A stretch of 64,000 bases of DNA from Anaerobacterium chartisolvens (GTDB taxonomy: Bacteria > Bacillota > Clostridia > Acetivibrionales > DSM-27016). Shown here piece by piece: positions 26,314 through 36,808 of the stretch; positions within the stretch are counted from its first letter, which is position 1; the number at the start of each line of letters is the position of its first letter. The notes below the pieces were generated by a model that saw nothing but the letters and a program-made list of their open reading frames with translations, was not told where the DNA came from and made no database searches. Where the stretch lies: the NCBI RefSeq assembly GCF_003337415.1, contig NZ_QPJT01000004.1:186001-250000 (forward strand), read 5' to 3'. Both the position numbers and the translations under genes were made by a program.

Positions 26314-27096
26314 ATGGACAAATTAATTGAAGTACGAAATCTTAATTTTGGTTACAGTGACAAACTCATACTAAGGGATATCAGCTTATACGTTAACAGA
26401 GGGGATTTTTTGGGAATTATAGGTGCAAACGGCTCCGGGAAAAGTACCCTGCTTAAGCTTATGCTGAGAACCCTGACGCCAATCAGCGGGCATATAAGCC
26501 TGCTTGGCCAGAATATAAAGGATTTTAAGCGCTGGAGTAAAATAGGCTACATATCACAAAAGGCAACCTCCTTCAACGGAAGCTTCCCCGCTACCGTTGA
26601 GGAGGTTGTTCAGGCTAATCTGTTTTCAGACATAGGTCTTTTTAAATATCCTAAAAAAATACATAAGGAAATGGTTTATCATGCTCTTGAAAGGGTTGAA
26701 ATGCACAATTACGCCAAAAGGCTGATGGGAAACTTATCCGGGGGCCAGCAGCAAAGGGTGTTTTTAGCGAGGGTTCTTGTTAATAGCCCCGAGTTGATTT
26801 TTTTGGATGAGCCGACATCAGGAATCGACGCCAGATCTGAGGAAGCGGTGTATTGTCTGCTTGCGCGGCTTAATCACGAGCTTGGCCTGACTGTTGTCAT
26901 GGTTACTCATGACCTTGGAGCCATTATGGCCCATTCTAACCGGCTTATCTGTCTTGGAGAGAACGGCTTGCTGGAGCATGACCCGTCTCATGGACTGACA
27001 AGAGATGTTGTTACCCAAATATACGGGTATGACATAAACCTGCATTTGTCAGGCTCGGGCCACTGTAAAAACTGTACAAGAAAAGAGGGCAAATAA
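26314..27096 (+). CDS. znuC: Zinc ABC transporter ATP-binding protein
   Basis: The 260-residue ATPase has Walker A GANGSGKSTLLKLM, the Q-loop (GYISQKATSF), the ABC signature NLSGGQQQRVFLARVL, Walker B LIFLDEPTSGID and the switch His in VTHD. The C-terminus carries a short Cys/His tail (SGHCKNCTRK) that could bind zinc. It powers uptake through ZnuB. ATG at 26314 is preferred because GGAAAG ends eight bases before it; a GTG at 26308 is too close. Its TAA overlaps the ATG of znuB by one base, showing translational coupling. Confidence 0.93.
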   Translation: MDKLIEVRNLNFGYSDKLILRDISLYVNRGDFLGIIGANGSGKSTLLKLMLRTLTPISGHISLLGQNIKDFKRWSKIGYISQKATSFNGSFPATVEEVVQANLFSDIGLFKYPKKIHKEMVYHALERVEMHNYAKRLMGNLSGGQQQRVFLARVLVNSPELIFLDEPTSGIDARSEEAVYCLLARLNHELGLTVVMVTHDLGAIMAHSNRLICLGENGLLEHDPSHGLTRDVVTQIYGYDINLHLSGSGHCKNCTRKEGK

Positions 27097-27932
27097 TGCT
27101 GGATATCCTGCAATACGAATTTATGCAAAAGGCCTTTGCAGTAGGTCTTCTTATCGCGGCTATAACTCCGTGCATAGGGGTTGTCGTGGTTCTCAAAAGG
27201 CTTTCCATGATGGGAGATGCCTTGTCCCATACCTCGCTTGCCGGGGTAACGGCGGGACTGGTGTCAGGGCTAAATCCCATACTGGGCGCGGTGGTTTTTG
27301 CCGTTGCTTCCGCACTTGGTATCGAGCAGGTGAGGAAGGCATTTCCACGGTATTCCGAAATTGCGATTGCGGTAATTATGTCCACAGGTATAGGTCTTGC
27401 AGGTGTGCTGTCAGGCTTTGTTAAAAACAGCGCAAGTCTTAACAGCTTCCTTTTCGGAAGCATTGTAGCCATAACCGATTTTGAGCTTTTTATGGTTATA
27501 GTTCTCAGCATCGTAGTAATTTTATCGGTAATTGTGCTGTACAAGGAATTGTTCTATTGTACCTTTGACGAGGAGTCGGCAAGGCTTGCAGGCGTTCCCG
27601 TAAAAGCCGTAAATTTTATATTTACCCTGCTTACCGCCATTACCATTTCAATATCGGTAAGGACGGTTGGGACTCTTATTATATCCTCGCTTCTGGTTCT
27701 CCCTGTAGCCTCGGCTATGCAGCTTGCCAAAAGCTATAAGCAGACGGTCATTCTTTCTGTGCTTCTGTCTGTATTTTTCACCTTCTCTGGACTTTATATT
27801 TCCTACTATGCAAATTTAAAGCCGGGAGGCACTATAGTGCTTATAGGCGTAATTGCACTTATCTCTATACTTGCCTTTAAAAAAATATCCTCAAGACTCA
27901 GGATGAAAAAAACCTATATCAAGTCGGCTTGA
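27096..27932 (+). CDS. znuB: Zinc ABC transporter permease
   Basis: The 278-residue membrane protein fits the ABC-3 permease family. It begins MLDILQYEFMQKAFAVGLL, has the GDALSHTSLAGV motif near residues 45-56 and EESARLAGVPVKAVN, and has about eight to nine hydrophobic segments. It forms the membrane channel for ZnuA-delivered zinc. It starts on the last base of the znuC stop. After the stop there is only an AT-rich stretch, with no strong terminator. Confidence 0.93.
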   Translation: MLDILQYEFMQKAFAVGLLIAAITPCIGVVVVLKRLSMMGDALSHTSLAGVTAGLVSGLNPILGAVVFAVASALGIEQVRKAFPRYSEIAIAVIMSTGIGLAGVLSGFVKNSASLNSFLFGSIVAITDFELFMVIVLSIVVILSVIVLYKELFYCTFDEESARLAGVPVKAVNFIFTLLTAITISISVRTVGTLIISSLLVLPVASAMQLAKSYKQTVILSVLLSVFFTFSGLYISYYANLKPGGTIVLIGVIALISILAFKKISSRLRMKKTYIKSA

Positions 27933-27962
27933 TAAAAATTTAAAAAATTTTTAAAAAAAGTA

Positions 27963-27991
27963 TTGACACTACTCAAAACGAGTATTATAAT
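27963..27991 (+). promoter_or_regulatory. Consensus promoter with palindrome in the spacer
   Basis: TTGACA (27963-27968) and TATAAT (27986-27991) are 17 bases apart, a perfect sigma A consensus. The spacer holds TACTC-AAAAC-GAGTA (27970-27984), likely an operator. The first clear gene downstream is the small spo0E-like ORF 330 bases away. The stretch between has no gene I can support and could be a long leader or small RNA. Confidence 0.65.
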
Positions 27992-28320
27992 TTGTTACAT
28001 ACACTGGTAATTGATGATTTATTAACGGTCCTTACTTTATTGGAATGTTGACTGTGTTTAAGAAGCTTTACATGACTTATATATTTGCAGTTATCTATAT
28101 GATTATTAGTGCTTTTAAATGTACTTATAGGGCTGTGGTACATTTACACGGTGTTTAAAAAATGCATTGGTATAATTGTGCTTTGGGATATTTTTTAAGA
28201 TATTCGGATAAGGCATGAGGCTGCTAATGCAAAAGGCAAAAAAGAAGCTCAAGCCGTAAATGCTTTTGTTTTCTTCGGATGCCGATGTTTTACTGATTTG
28301 TAAAAAGGGGAATATACAAA

Positions 28321-28458
28321 TTGCTGGATGACAACATATCCAAACTAAGAGATGCACTAATTAACGAAGCACAAAAACGTAGCTTGGATACAGATACGGT
28401 TTTAGAATTGAGCGAAAGGCTTGACGAATTGATTTTAAAGGCATTGCAAAATCAATGA
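28321..28458 (+). CDS. Spo0E-family aspartyl-phosphate phosphatase (small)
   Basis: A 45-residue protein is read from TTG at 28321, ten bases after AAAAGGGG. It contains the Spo0E pattern: a first helix (ISKLRDALINEAQKR), a loop, then the signature LSERLDELI with the conserved S-x-x-x-D. Spo0E proteins dephosphorylate Spo0A-P and so delay sporulation. The stop is TGA at 28456. The upstream frame is closed by a TGA near 28293, so no ATG start is possible. The TTG start keeps some doubt, but the motif is clear. Confidence 0.72.
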   Translation: MLDDNISKLRDALINEAQKRSLDTDTVLELSERLDELILKALQNQ

Positions 28459-28625
28459 GCATTCCTTAAGCTAACGCAGCATTGTACAATATTTTATTTA
28501 GGCCTGTCAGCCTATATGCAAACAGTTGCGACCTGTTTAAATATATTTTGCTGATATATACTTAAAATAGGCGGCAGCATACTTACCTTTTACTACATAT
28601 ATTCTTCTTGTTGCAAACAAAACAG

Positions 28626-28672
28626 GAGAACGGTTATATTAACCCGCTTTGCGGGAAAATATAGCCGTTCTC
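28626..28672. terminator. Long hairpin between spo0E-like gene and glgD
   Basis: GAGAACGGTTATATT (28626-28640) pairs with AATATAGCCGTTCTC (28658-28672) around an inner CCCGC/GCGGG stem. T-rich ends on both sides make it a likely two-way terminator for convergent genes. Confidence 0.8.
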
Positions 28673-28690
28673 TTGCTTTTACAGCACTTT

Positions 28691-29812
28691 CTATACCCTT
28701 ACGTTCTTTTCAACTATTATAGGCCAATCAGCTTCTCCCTTTAAGCTTTTTCCCTGTGTCATAACCACATTCTTATCCAGTATGGCATAACGCAGTATGG
28801 CATTTTCTTCAATACATGCCCCCTGCATTATTATGCTGTCCTTCACGACGGCTCCCTTTCTAATGGTTACTCCCCTGAAAAGAACGCAATTTTCCACTGT
28901 GCCCTCAATTATACACCCATCTCCTATTATTGAATTTTTGACCTCCGCCTCATCATTATACTTTGCGGGAGATTCATCCTTTACCTTTGTATATACCTTC
29001 CCATTCTCTATAAACAGCTCTCTTCTAACCTCGGGATCAAGCATCTCCATGTTGCACCTGTAATACATCTGGACAGTGCTTAAGCTTCTCCAGTAAACAT
29101 CATATTCATACCCGTATATATTAAGCGTTCCGAGATTTCTGATAACAATATCCTTTACAAAATCATAATTGCCATGGGCAACACTCTCCTCGAGAAGAGA
29201 TATAAGAAGCTCACGTTCTATTATATATATTCCCATCGAGCCAGTTTTGGTCCACGGGTGGGGAGGCTTCTCCTGAAGATCCAAAATCTTTCCGTCATCT
29301 CCGATCTTTATCAATCCCAATAAAGAAAGCTCCTCTTCCCCAAAGTTGTTCATCTCCCTGTAGGCAATGGTTATATCGGCTTTATTTTCGATATGCTTTT
29401 CAAGCATACTGTCAAACGACACTTTATATATGCAGTTTCCCTGAGCTATTACCACATATTTTTCATTACTTCTCTTTAAGAAGGTTATGTTGTTAAACAT
29501 TGCATCCGAGCTGCCTCTGTACCAACCCGTATCATTTTCAGAAAGGTATGGAGGAAATACAAAGAGTCCGTCATTTTTTCTGTCCAGATCCCATTCCTTA
29601 CCCGAGCCAAGATGATCCATAAGAGAACGAAAGCTGTATTGAGTAAGCACCCCTACGTTTGTTATGCCTGAATTCACCATACTGGACAGCGCAAAATCTA
29701 TAGCCCTGTATTTTCCCGCCACTGGCACCGCAGATATGGATCTAATTGAGGAAAGCTCCTTAAGTCTGTTGTTTTTTCCTCCTGTAAGTATAATTCCCAT
29801 AACATTTTTCAT
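28691..29812 (-). CDS. glgD: Glucose-1-phosphate adenylyltransferase, GlgD subunit
   Basis: The 373-residue protein has the nucleotidyltransferase fold ([20 protein letters not shown]) and a C-terminal left-handed beta-helix ([20 protein letters not shown]). It has lost several catalytic residues found in GlgC, which is the GlgD hallmark: a non-catalytic partner that forms a hetero-oligomer with GlgC in Firmicutes and boosts ADP-glucose synthesis for glycogen. I choose ATG 29812, which overlaps the glgC stop as ATGA; ATG 29818 is an alternative. It is the second gene of the glgC-glgD pair and ends at the long terminator. Confidence 0.92.
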   Translation of the reverse strand: MKNVMGIILTGGKNNRLKELSSIRSISAVPVAGKYRAIDFALSSMVNSGITNVGVLTQYSFRSLMDHLGSGKEWDLDRKNDGLFVFPPYLSENDTGWYRGSSDAMFNNITFLKRSNEKYVVIAQGNCIYKVSFDSMLEKHIENKADITIAYREMNNFGEEELSLLGLIKIGDDGKILDLQEKPPHPWTKTGSMGIYIIERELLISLLEESVAHGNYDFVKDIVIRNLGTLNIYGYEYDVYWRSLSTVQMYYRCNMEMLDPEVRRELFIENGKVYTKVKDESPAKYNDEAEVKNSIIGDGCIIEGTVENCVLFRGVTIRKGAVVKDSIIMQGACIEENAILRYAILDKNVVMTQGKSLKGEADWPIIVEKNVRV

Positions 29813-31089
29813 TCGCATACACCGCCCTTGTATACATTTTTACCCGAAGAAATTTTAAAATCACAAAAGTCCTCTTGCGTCACCTCTATGTCTATCATTA
29901 CGTTTTTTCCCACATGTGCTTCATCCGGAATATGCGCCGCCTCACCTATAACTGTAATCCCCGAGTTGTATATGTTTGGCTTATGCTCATTGGGGACTAT
30001 TTCTCCAACGCCCAATTTCACATGCCTTCCCACATAGGCCCGCTCTCCCACAATGCACTGGTTTATAACCGCTCCCTCTCCTATACTTGCGCCCGACATA
30101 ATAATGGAGTCTTCTATCACAGCGTTCTTCTCCACAATAACTCCTGGAAAAATTACGGAATTTTTTAATTTTCCATATATCATACATCCCTCAGCAACAA
30201 TAGACTTTTTGATGCTTCCGTCAGGTCCTATATAATGAGCCGGAGCAACAGGGTTGGGCGTATATATCCTCCAGTTGGGGTCAAACAGGTTGAAGTCGGG
30301 TATTCTGCTTATAAGGTCCATGTTAGACTCCCAGAAGGCCTGTATCGTTCCGACATCCCTCCAATAGCCGGAAAATTTATATGCCCACATGCTTCTCCCA
30401 TCCTCAAGCATCATGGGAATAATATTTTTGCCGAAGTCATATTGAGATAATGTGTTTTCATTATCTCTTATGAGGTACTGCTTTAATGTGTTCCAGTTGA
30501 ATATATATACTCCCATAGAGGCAAGAGTGCTTTTAGGCTGTGCCGGCTTTTCTTCAAACTCATAAATCCTGCCGTCGTCGGAGGCATTCATAATTCCGTA
30601 TCTGCCGGCTTCTTCAATAGGAACGTCTATTACAGAAATAGTTGCCTCGGCATTATTTCTTTTGTGGAAATCAAGCATTTGTGAATAATCCATTTTATAA
30701 ATATGATCTCCCGAAAGTATTATAACGTACTCAGGGGAAATTTTGTCGACATAATGTATATTCTGAAATACCGCGTTTGCCGTGCCCTTGTACCACTCCC
30801 CTACTTCCTCCTTCAAATAAGGCGACAGTATAGTAACACCGCCATTTATTCTATCCATGTCCCACGGCTTTCCTATACCTATATGGGAATTGAGCTTAAG
30901 AGGCTGGTACTGGGTTAAAACACCGACAGTATCAATTCCCGAGTTTATGCAGTTGCTTAATGAAAAATCAATTATTCTGTATTTGCCTCCGTAAAGCACT
31001 GCAGGCTTTGCTATGGTTTTGGTCAAAACCCCCAGCCTGCTGCCTTGACCTCCCGCAAGCAAAAGCGCGACAATCTCCTTTTTTACCAT
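29809..31089 (-). CDS. glgC: Glucose-1-phosphate adenylyltransferase, catalytic subunit
   Basis: The 426-residue enzyme keeps the catalytic and substrate residues: [13 protein letters not shown] near the N-terminus, the [15 protein letters not shown] stretch, [32 protein letters not shown], and a C-terminal beta-helix with [20 protein letters not shown]. It makes ADP-glucose from ATP and glucose-1-phosphate, the committed step of glycogen synthesis. It is the first gene of the pair; translation of glgD is coupled through the ATGA overlap. Other glycogen genes are not in the window. Confidence 0.94.
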   Translation of the reverse strand: MVKKEIVALLLAGGQGSRLGVLTKTIAKPAVLYGGKYRIIDFSLSNCINSGIDTVGVLTQYQPLKLNSHIGIGKPWDMDRINGGVTILSPYLKEEVGEWYKGTANAVFQNIHYVDKISPEYVIILSGDHIYKMDYSQMLDFHKRNNAEATISVIDVPIEEAGRYGIMNASDDGRIYEFEEKPAQPKSTLASMGVYIFNWNTLKQYLIRDNENTLSQYDFGKNIIPMMLEDGRSMWAYKFSGYWRDVGTIQAFWESNMDLISRIPDFNLFDPNWRIYTPNPVAPAHYIGPDGSIKKSIVAEGCMIYGKLKNSVIFPGVIVEKNAVIEDSIIMSGASIGEGAVINQCIVGERAYVGRHVKLGVGEIVPNEHKPNIYNSGITVIGEAAHIPDEAHVGKNVMIDIEVTQEDFCDFKISSGKNVYKGGVCE

Positions 31090-31538
31090 TTAATTTCCCC
31101 CATTCATTCGTATAATTTTATTAACTCTAAGTCTTTTATCTATGTAGCCTTTCATACCAATCGCTTCACGGAACCGCTAAAAATGCCTCCGGCGGCAAGC
31201 GGTATTATATATATCCAGCTTATCATCTTTTTAAAATCAAGTAAATGCTTTGCAAGCCTCTGTTTGTAAAATTCAGGTTCATTCTATAGGACAGACTTTA
31301 CAACTATATGCCCCGGCATAAGTATTTATACCCGAAGCAGTCTTTGAAATATATTTTTTCTTTTCAGGTGCCGTTATTAAATAGGAAAGACATTAAAGTT
31401 CATATTTTTATAAATATAATGGTAATTATAACTTTTTTGTCCTTTTTTGTCAACTCGTGAATTAACGGGTAATATGGAAGAAAGGGAAAATATATGGTAT
31501 ACTAAAACAGAAGACACAAGTGCATTATGGAGGGTAAA
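31090..31538. other. Intergenic region between glgC and the DUF4364 gene
   Basis: About 450 bases hold the divergent promoters. On the plus side TTGTCA (31446-31451) with TAATAT 17 bases on, or the TATACT near 31497, could serve the DUF4364 gene. A minus-strand 24-codon ORF with a hydrophobic peptide (starts MISWIYIIPLAAGG) near 31154-31228 has no ribosome site, so I do not call it. Confidence 0.4.
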
Positions 31539-32075
31539 ATGAGTCCGGCCAATAATAAGGAGCTTGCCGAAAGCAAGCTCATACTCCTTTATATTATAAA
31601 CAAGCTTAACATTCCTGTGAGCAACCTTCAAATAACCAAGCTTGTACTGGAAAATAAGTTTATGAACTACTTCTTTCTTCAGCAGTTTTTAAACGAGCTG
31701 TGTGATAATAACATGCTAAGCTCACGCATAATTGAGTCCAAAACCTTCTACAGCATAACGGAAACCGGAAAGCAAACCCTTGGCTACTTCCCAAATATAA
31801 TTCCCTTTGGGATCAAGGCTCAGATTGACAGTACATTGTCCTCATTAAAGAAAAATATGCGGAATGAAACACTTATAACGGCAGATTTTATACCTGAAAG
31901 TGAAAATGAGTACAGCGTGCGTTGCAGCGTAAACGAGGATAATTTTTGTCTGGTGGATTTAAAGCTAACGGTAGGTACAAAAAATGATGCCCGCATTATT
32001 TGCGACAACTGGAGGAAGAACTCTCAGACCATATATTCGGAGATAATTGACAGTGTTATGAAGAAAAGAAGCTAA
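31539..32075 (+). CDS. DUF4364 family protein
   Basis: The 178-residue soluble protein starts MSPANNKELAESKLILLYII and looks like a winged-helix fold at the N-terminus (IPVSNLQITKLVLENKFMNY, then FLQQFLNELCDNNMLSS). A C-terminal alpha/beta part follows. This matches DUF4364, a Clostridia family of unknown function that may be transcriptional. The ATG at 31539 is preceded by GGAGGG; an in-frame ATG at 31527 overlaps that site. The gene is monocistronic. Function is not known. Confidence 0.8.
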   Translation: MSPANNKELAESKLILLYIINKLNIPVSNLQITKLVLENKFMNYFFLQQFLNELCDNNMLSSRIIESKTFYSITETGKQTLGYFPNIIPFGIKAQIDSTLSSLKKNMRNETLITADFIPESENEYSVRCSVNEDNFCLVDLKLTVGTKNDARIICDNWRKNSQTIYSEIIDSVMKKRS

Positions 32076-32142
32076 AACAGAGGACATATATGTATTAACC
32101 AAGGACATAGGTATCCCTGGTTTTTCTTAGGATGTCTTTCGT

Positions 32143-32397
32143 TTATAGCTCCAGCTCCTTTAATTGGTCATTTTCCCACACTACACCCTTTCTTTTAGCC
32201 TCGTCAAGCAGAGCAGTCAGATGGTGCTTGGAAAACTCAAGCCTGAGCCTCGCAATTTTCAGCTTTCCGTAGTCATCCTCCGCTTCACTTAAAGAAATCT
32301 CACTTAATCTGTAAACCTTGCAGGCTATTTCGATTTTACGTATAAGCTCCCATTCCTCTTCCTGTATCTGGTTGCCGCTCAAGCCGCTTTCTTCCAT
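32143..32397 (-). CDS. Small hypothetical protein, charged and helical
   Basis: The 84-residue protein is rich in Glu, Lys and Leu and is probably all-helical (EEEWELIRKIEIACKVYRLS, then KLKIARLRLEFSKHHLTALL). It has no membrane segment or cysteine motif. A good ribosome site (GGAGGAGC) lies before the ATG. I do not recognise the family. It lies downstream of yhbY on the same strand with a 100-base gap. Confidence 0.6.
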   Translation of the reverse strand: MEESGLSGNQIQEEEWELIRKIEIACKVYRLSEISLSEAEDDYGKLKIARLRLEFSKHHLTALLDEAKRKGVVWENDQLKELEL

Positions 32398-32499
32398 TTC
32401 TGCTCCTCCATATATTTATAATTCAATTATATTATATGTAGGAGCAAATAAAATGATATTTCCCAAACAAATAACGCCCCTGTTTCTTTGTAATTTCCC

Positions 32500-32790
32500 T
32501 TAAGGAAGCTCTATGACCTTATTCTTTTTTGATTCCTTATATAAAACAAATTTACTTCCTATCACCTGCACCACCTCTGCGCCTGTGGCAGAAGAAATTT
32601 CCTCGCAGACCTCCCTTGCTTCCGAGTCCGAGTTTTTTAATACCGTTGCCTTTATCAATTCTCTGGCCTCAAGGGCATCCTCAAACTGCTTTACCGTATT
32701 TTCGTTAATTCCGCTCTTCCCCACTTGAAAAATTGATGGAATGCCGTTTGCCAATCCCCTCAAATAGCTTCTCTGCTTGCTTGTAAGCAT
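32500..32790 (-). CDS. yhbY: CRM-domain RNA-binding protein YhbY
   Basis: The 96-residue protein is a single CRM domain: LTSKQRSYLRGLANGIPSIF, the conserved QVGKSGIN loop (the GxxG-type RNA-binding loop), and VQVIGSKFVLYKESK at the end. YhbY binds pre-50S ribosomal particles. It lies 47 bases after obg on the same strand, a common arrangement in Firmicutes, and probably belongs to the same transcript. A GGGAGG site precedes the ATG. Confidence 0.92.
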   Translation of the reverse strand: MLTSKQRSYLRGLANGIPSIFQVGKSGINENTVKQFEDALEARELIKATVLKNSDSEAREVCEEISSATGAEVVQVIGSKFVLYKESKKNKVIELP

Positions 32791-32837
32791 TATTTTCCTC
32801 CCTCTTGTCTAATGAACCCGTCCTTCTAAATTTTGTT

Positions 32838-34127
<1,290 letters not shown>

Positions 34128-34158
34128 CTAAAAAAATAACGTATGTGCAGAAAAAAAT

Positions 34159-34180
34159 AATCCCAGTATATACTGGGATT
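34159..34180. terminator. Hairpin between rpmA and obg
   Basis: AATCCCAGTATATACTGGGATT is a perfect 22-base palindrome flanked by T runs in both directions. It likely ends the ribosomal-protein transcript in part. Confidence 0.8.
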
Positions 34181-34193
34181 TATTTTTTGCTTT

Positions 34194-34472
34194 TTATGCG
34201 TTGACTATACTTACCTGCTTTTTGTCTTTACCCAATCTTTCAAATTTAACCTTGCCGTCAGACAATGCAAAGAGTGTGTCATCACTTCCCCTGCCTACGT
34301 TAGTGCCGGGGTAAATCCTTGTTCCCCTCTGCCTCACCAGAATGTTTCCTGCTAAAACAAACTGTCCATCGGCTCTTTTAACTCCCAGCCTTTTAGATTC
34401 ACTGTCACGGCCGTTTTTGGAGCTTCCCATTCCCTTTTTATGGGCAAAAAACTGCAAATTTACTTTAATCAT
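34194..34472 (-). CDS. rpmA: Ribosomal protein L27
   Basis: The 92-residue protein begins [20 protein letters not shown], the Firmicutes form with an N-terminal extension that Prp removes after the FF pair. The rest ([33 protein letters not shown]) is canonical L27, a 50S protein near the peptidyl-transferase centre. I start at ATG 34472 rather than the upstream ATG at 34490, because AGGAGGTG lies between them. Its protease gene prp ends five bases upstream. Confidence 0.96.
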   Translation of the reverse strand: MIKVNLQFFAHKKGMGSSKNGRDSESKRLGVKRADGQFVLAGNILVRQRGTRIYPGTNVGRGSDDTLFALSDGKVKFERLGKDKKQVSIVNA

Positions 34473-34476
34473 TGGA

Positions 34477-34806
34477 TTACACCTCCTCATCCAAAATCGA
34501 TATAAACTTTTTATAAGAAAGCTTTATCTGCCGAAGCCCTATAACCATGGTGTCAAGAATTATTTTAACCGTCTGCCTTTCACTGTCTCCAAGCCCGGAG
34601 GGAACAGAGCATTTTATATAACCCTCATTGTCGGTACAGGTATCTATACCGGCCATCTCCTCGAGCGCACCCAATGCTGTAAATACAATTGCAGTGACAG
34701 CGGCACACACTATATCCTTTCCATGCCTGGCATACCCTGCATGGCCCTCCACGGTAAACTCCCTGATAAACCCTTCTTTATCTCTGACTATGCTTACTTT
34801 TATCAT
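34477..34806 (-). CDS. prp: Ribosomal-processing cysteine protease Prp
   Basis: The 109-residue protein has the Prp catalytic pair: His in the [15 protein letters not shown] loop and Cys in [15 protein letters not shown]. The rest is a small alpha/beta domain with [17 protein letters not shown]. Prp cuts the N-terminal extension from L27 before assembly and is essential where that extension exists. It sits between rplU and rpmA, the diagnostic order. Confidence 0.94.
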   Translation of the reverse strand: MIKVSIVRDKEGFIREFTVEGHAGYARHGKDIVCAAVTAIVFTALGALEEMAGIDTCTDNEGYIKCSVPSGLGDSERQTVKIILDTMVIGLRQIKLSYKKFISILDEEV

Positions 34807-34839
34807 ATCCGCTTTTCTTTATAAAAGCCTCACCTTCTG

Positions 34840-35151
34840 TTACGCATTTATTTTCTCAATGGTAACCTTTGTATAAGGCTGTCTGTGTCCCTGTTTCCTT
34901 CTATAACCTTTTTTAGGCTTGTATTTGAAAACAATTACCTTCTTATCCTTGCCATGTCCAAGAACCTTTGCCGTTACGGTAGCATCCTTAACTAACGGAG
35001 CACCGAACTCAACGCTGCCTTCCTTTGAAACTGCAAGCACCTTATCAAAGGTCACCTGCAAGCCTTCCTCTGCTGCAAGCTTTTCAACAAAAACAACATC
35101 TCCCTCTTGAACCTTGTACTGCTTTCCGCCTGTCTCAATTATAGCGTACAT
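34840..35151 (-). CDS. rplU: Ribosomal protein L21
   Basis: The 103-residue protein matches L21: [20 protein letters not shown] at the start, [20 protein letters not shown] and the terminal [20 protein letters not shown]. It binds 23S rRNA in the 50S subunit. It is the first gene of rplU-prp-rpmA and is preceded by a structured leader. Confidence 0.97.
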   Translation of the reverse strand: MYAIIETGGKQYKVQEGDVVFVEKLAAEEGLQVTFDKVLAVSKEGSVEFGAPLVKDATVTAKVLGHGKDKKVIVFKYKPKKGYRRKQGHRQPYTKVTIEKINA

Positions 35152-35290
35152 TTAAAACACCTCCTCATTCCAGTCTCGCCGGATTTGATGCCCCCGGATC
35201 AATTAAAAAATCCCAAGAGCCTCCAAAAGGCAGCAATTCACATCAGAATTGCGTTTATAATGCCTTTGCCGTGCGGCTACCGATATATTT
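35152..35290 (-). promoter_or_regulatory. L21-type leader RNA upstream of rplU
   Basis: The 138-base gap upstream of rplU on the minus strand contains AGCCGCACGGCAAAGGCATT and paired elements (GCAATTCTGATGTGAATTGC is a hairpin). Firmicute rplU genes carry a conserved L21 leader with autoregulatory structure, and this matches in position and in the GCACGGC box. I could not fold it by computer. Confidence 0.6.
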
Positions 35291-36783
35291 TAGCATACCA
35301 ATGAATTAATGTCAATCTCCTTAATTTTTATATCCTCACGCGCCAAATCATTTGAACCCTTTACTACTATTTTTTTACCATGCACGCTTTCAAGCTCCGC
35401 CAGCTTGCTTCCGTCCTCTCCTTTTAAAATTGAAGCAACTGAAGGGTGTACCTCTACCTGAATGGCACGCGCAACAGACCTCTTAAAATACGCCGATATT
35501 TCCTTCTCTGCATCGCTGGCGACAGATTCGGGAGACAATATTTTGCCTGTGCCGTCACAGTAAGGGCAATTTACATTCATAATCGACGAAAGCACCTGCC
35601 GGACCTTTTTGCGTGTCATTTCAATAAGTCCTAAGCCCGTCATCCCCACTACAGTAGTTTTTGTCCGATCCTTTTTCAATGCCTGCCTTAAAGCATCCAT
35701 CACCATATGCTGGTGCTCATGCTCATGCATATCTATAAAATCAATTATTATTATGCCTCCGATATCTCTCAGCCTGAGCTGCTTTGCTATTTCCCGCGCG
35801 GCCTCTATATTGGTGCGCAGCACAGTATCCTCAAGATTGGAGCCTCCTATATACTTGCCGGTATTTACATCAATTACCGTAAGAGCCTCCGTTCTATCTA
35901 TTACAATATATCCCCCGCACTTTAACCATACCTTTCTGGCAAGAGCTCTTGTTATTTTGCTCTCTATTTGGTAATACTCAAACAAGTTATAGTTCTTGCT
36001 GAAGTATTCCACTCGCAGCTTAAGCGAAGGGGAAATCATATCTACAAGCTCTAATACCTTGGAATGCTGCTGCCTGTCGTTTATTATGAATTTATCCACA
36101 TTCCATGTAAACAAGTCCCTTACCGACCTGTATATGAGATTTAAGTCCTTATGCATACATCTGGGCACGCTTCCGCTGTGCTCCTTTTGCTTTATAGACT
36201 CCCACAGCCTGAGCAAAAAATTGAGATCGTGCTTAAAATCCTCTACGTCCTTACCCTCAGACGCAGTCCTTACTATCAGCCCCACATCCTTTGGCTTGAT
36301 TTCGTCTGCTATTTTTTTCAGCTTTATCCTTTCGGACTCATTTTCTATTCTTCTTGATATCCCTGTATAGTCTGCATTGGGAAGCAATACCAAATGCCTC
36401 CCCGGCAAGGTAATATGGGTGGTAACCCTTGGCCCCTTTGTTCCTATGGGCTCCTTTATCACCTGAACGGTTATTTCCTGCCCCGGCCTTAAAACCTCAT
36501 CAATATTGTATTCCTTAAAATCCTTGTGTATATCATCCTCCTCTATAAACTCTCTCTGCGCAACAGCATCCCCAACATACAAAAATGCATTCTTTTCATG
36601 CCCTATATCTATAAAGGCCGCCTGCATACCGGGGAGAACACTGCTCACCTTTCCCCTGTATATATTCCCCACAAGCGTTTCGGGGTAGGGCCTTTCTATG
36701 TATATCTCAACAAGCTCCTTATCCTCCAGTACGGCAACTCTCGTTTCATTCAACCCAACATCCACAATTATTTCATTTACCAT
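35290..36783 (-). CDS. rng: Ribonuclease G/E
   Basis: The 497-residue endoribonuclease has an embedded S1 domain near residues 38-120 (LVGNIYRGKVSSVLPGMQAA), the RNase H-like catalytic part with VDVNTGKYIGGSNLEDTVL and IIIDFIDMHEHEHQHMVM (metal-binding Asp residues), and the zinc-link NCPYCDGTG near residue 403. It cuts single-stranded RNA 5' to AU-rich sites, processing rRNA and mRNA. It lies upstream of rplU-prp-rpmA-obg, a frequent Clostridia order. Confidence 0.95.
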   Translation of the reverse strand: MVNEIIVDVGLNETRVAVLEDKELVEIYIERPYPETLVGNIYRGKVSSVLPGMQAAFIDIGHEKNAFLYVGDAVAQREFIEEDDIHKDFKEYNIDEVLRPGQEITVQVIKEPIGTKGPRVTTHITLPGRHLVLLPNADYTGISRRIENESERIKLKKIADEIKPKDVGLIVRTASEGKDVEDFKHDLNFLLRLWESIKQKEHSGSVPRCMHKDLNLIYRSVRDLFTWNVDKFIINDRQQHSKVLELVDMISPSLKLRVEYFSKNYNLFEYYQIESKITRALARKVWLKCGGYIVIDRTEALTVIDVNTGKYIGGSNLEDTVLRTNIEAAREIAKQLRLRDIGGIIIIDFIDMHEHEHQHMVMDALRQALKKDRTKTTVVGMTGLGLIEMTRKKVRQVLSSIMNVNCPYCDGTGKILSPESVASDAEKEISAYFKRSVARAIQVEVHPSVASILKGEDGSKLAELESVHGKKIVVKGSNDLAREDIKIKEIDINSLVC

Positions 36784-36808
36784 TACTTCCTCCTAACATT
36801 ACTGATGC

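Noticed and set aside
28071-28160. 28-codon hydrophobic ORF upstream of the small spo0E
   Set aside because: It has no ribosome site and no family pattern.
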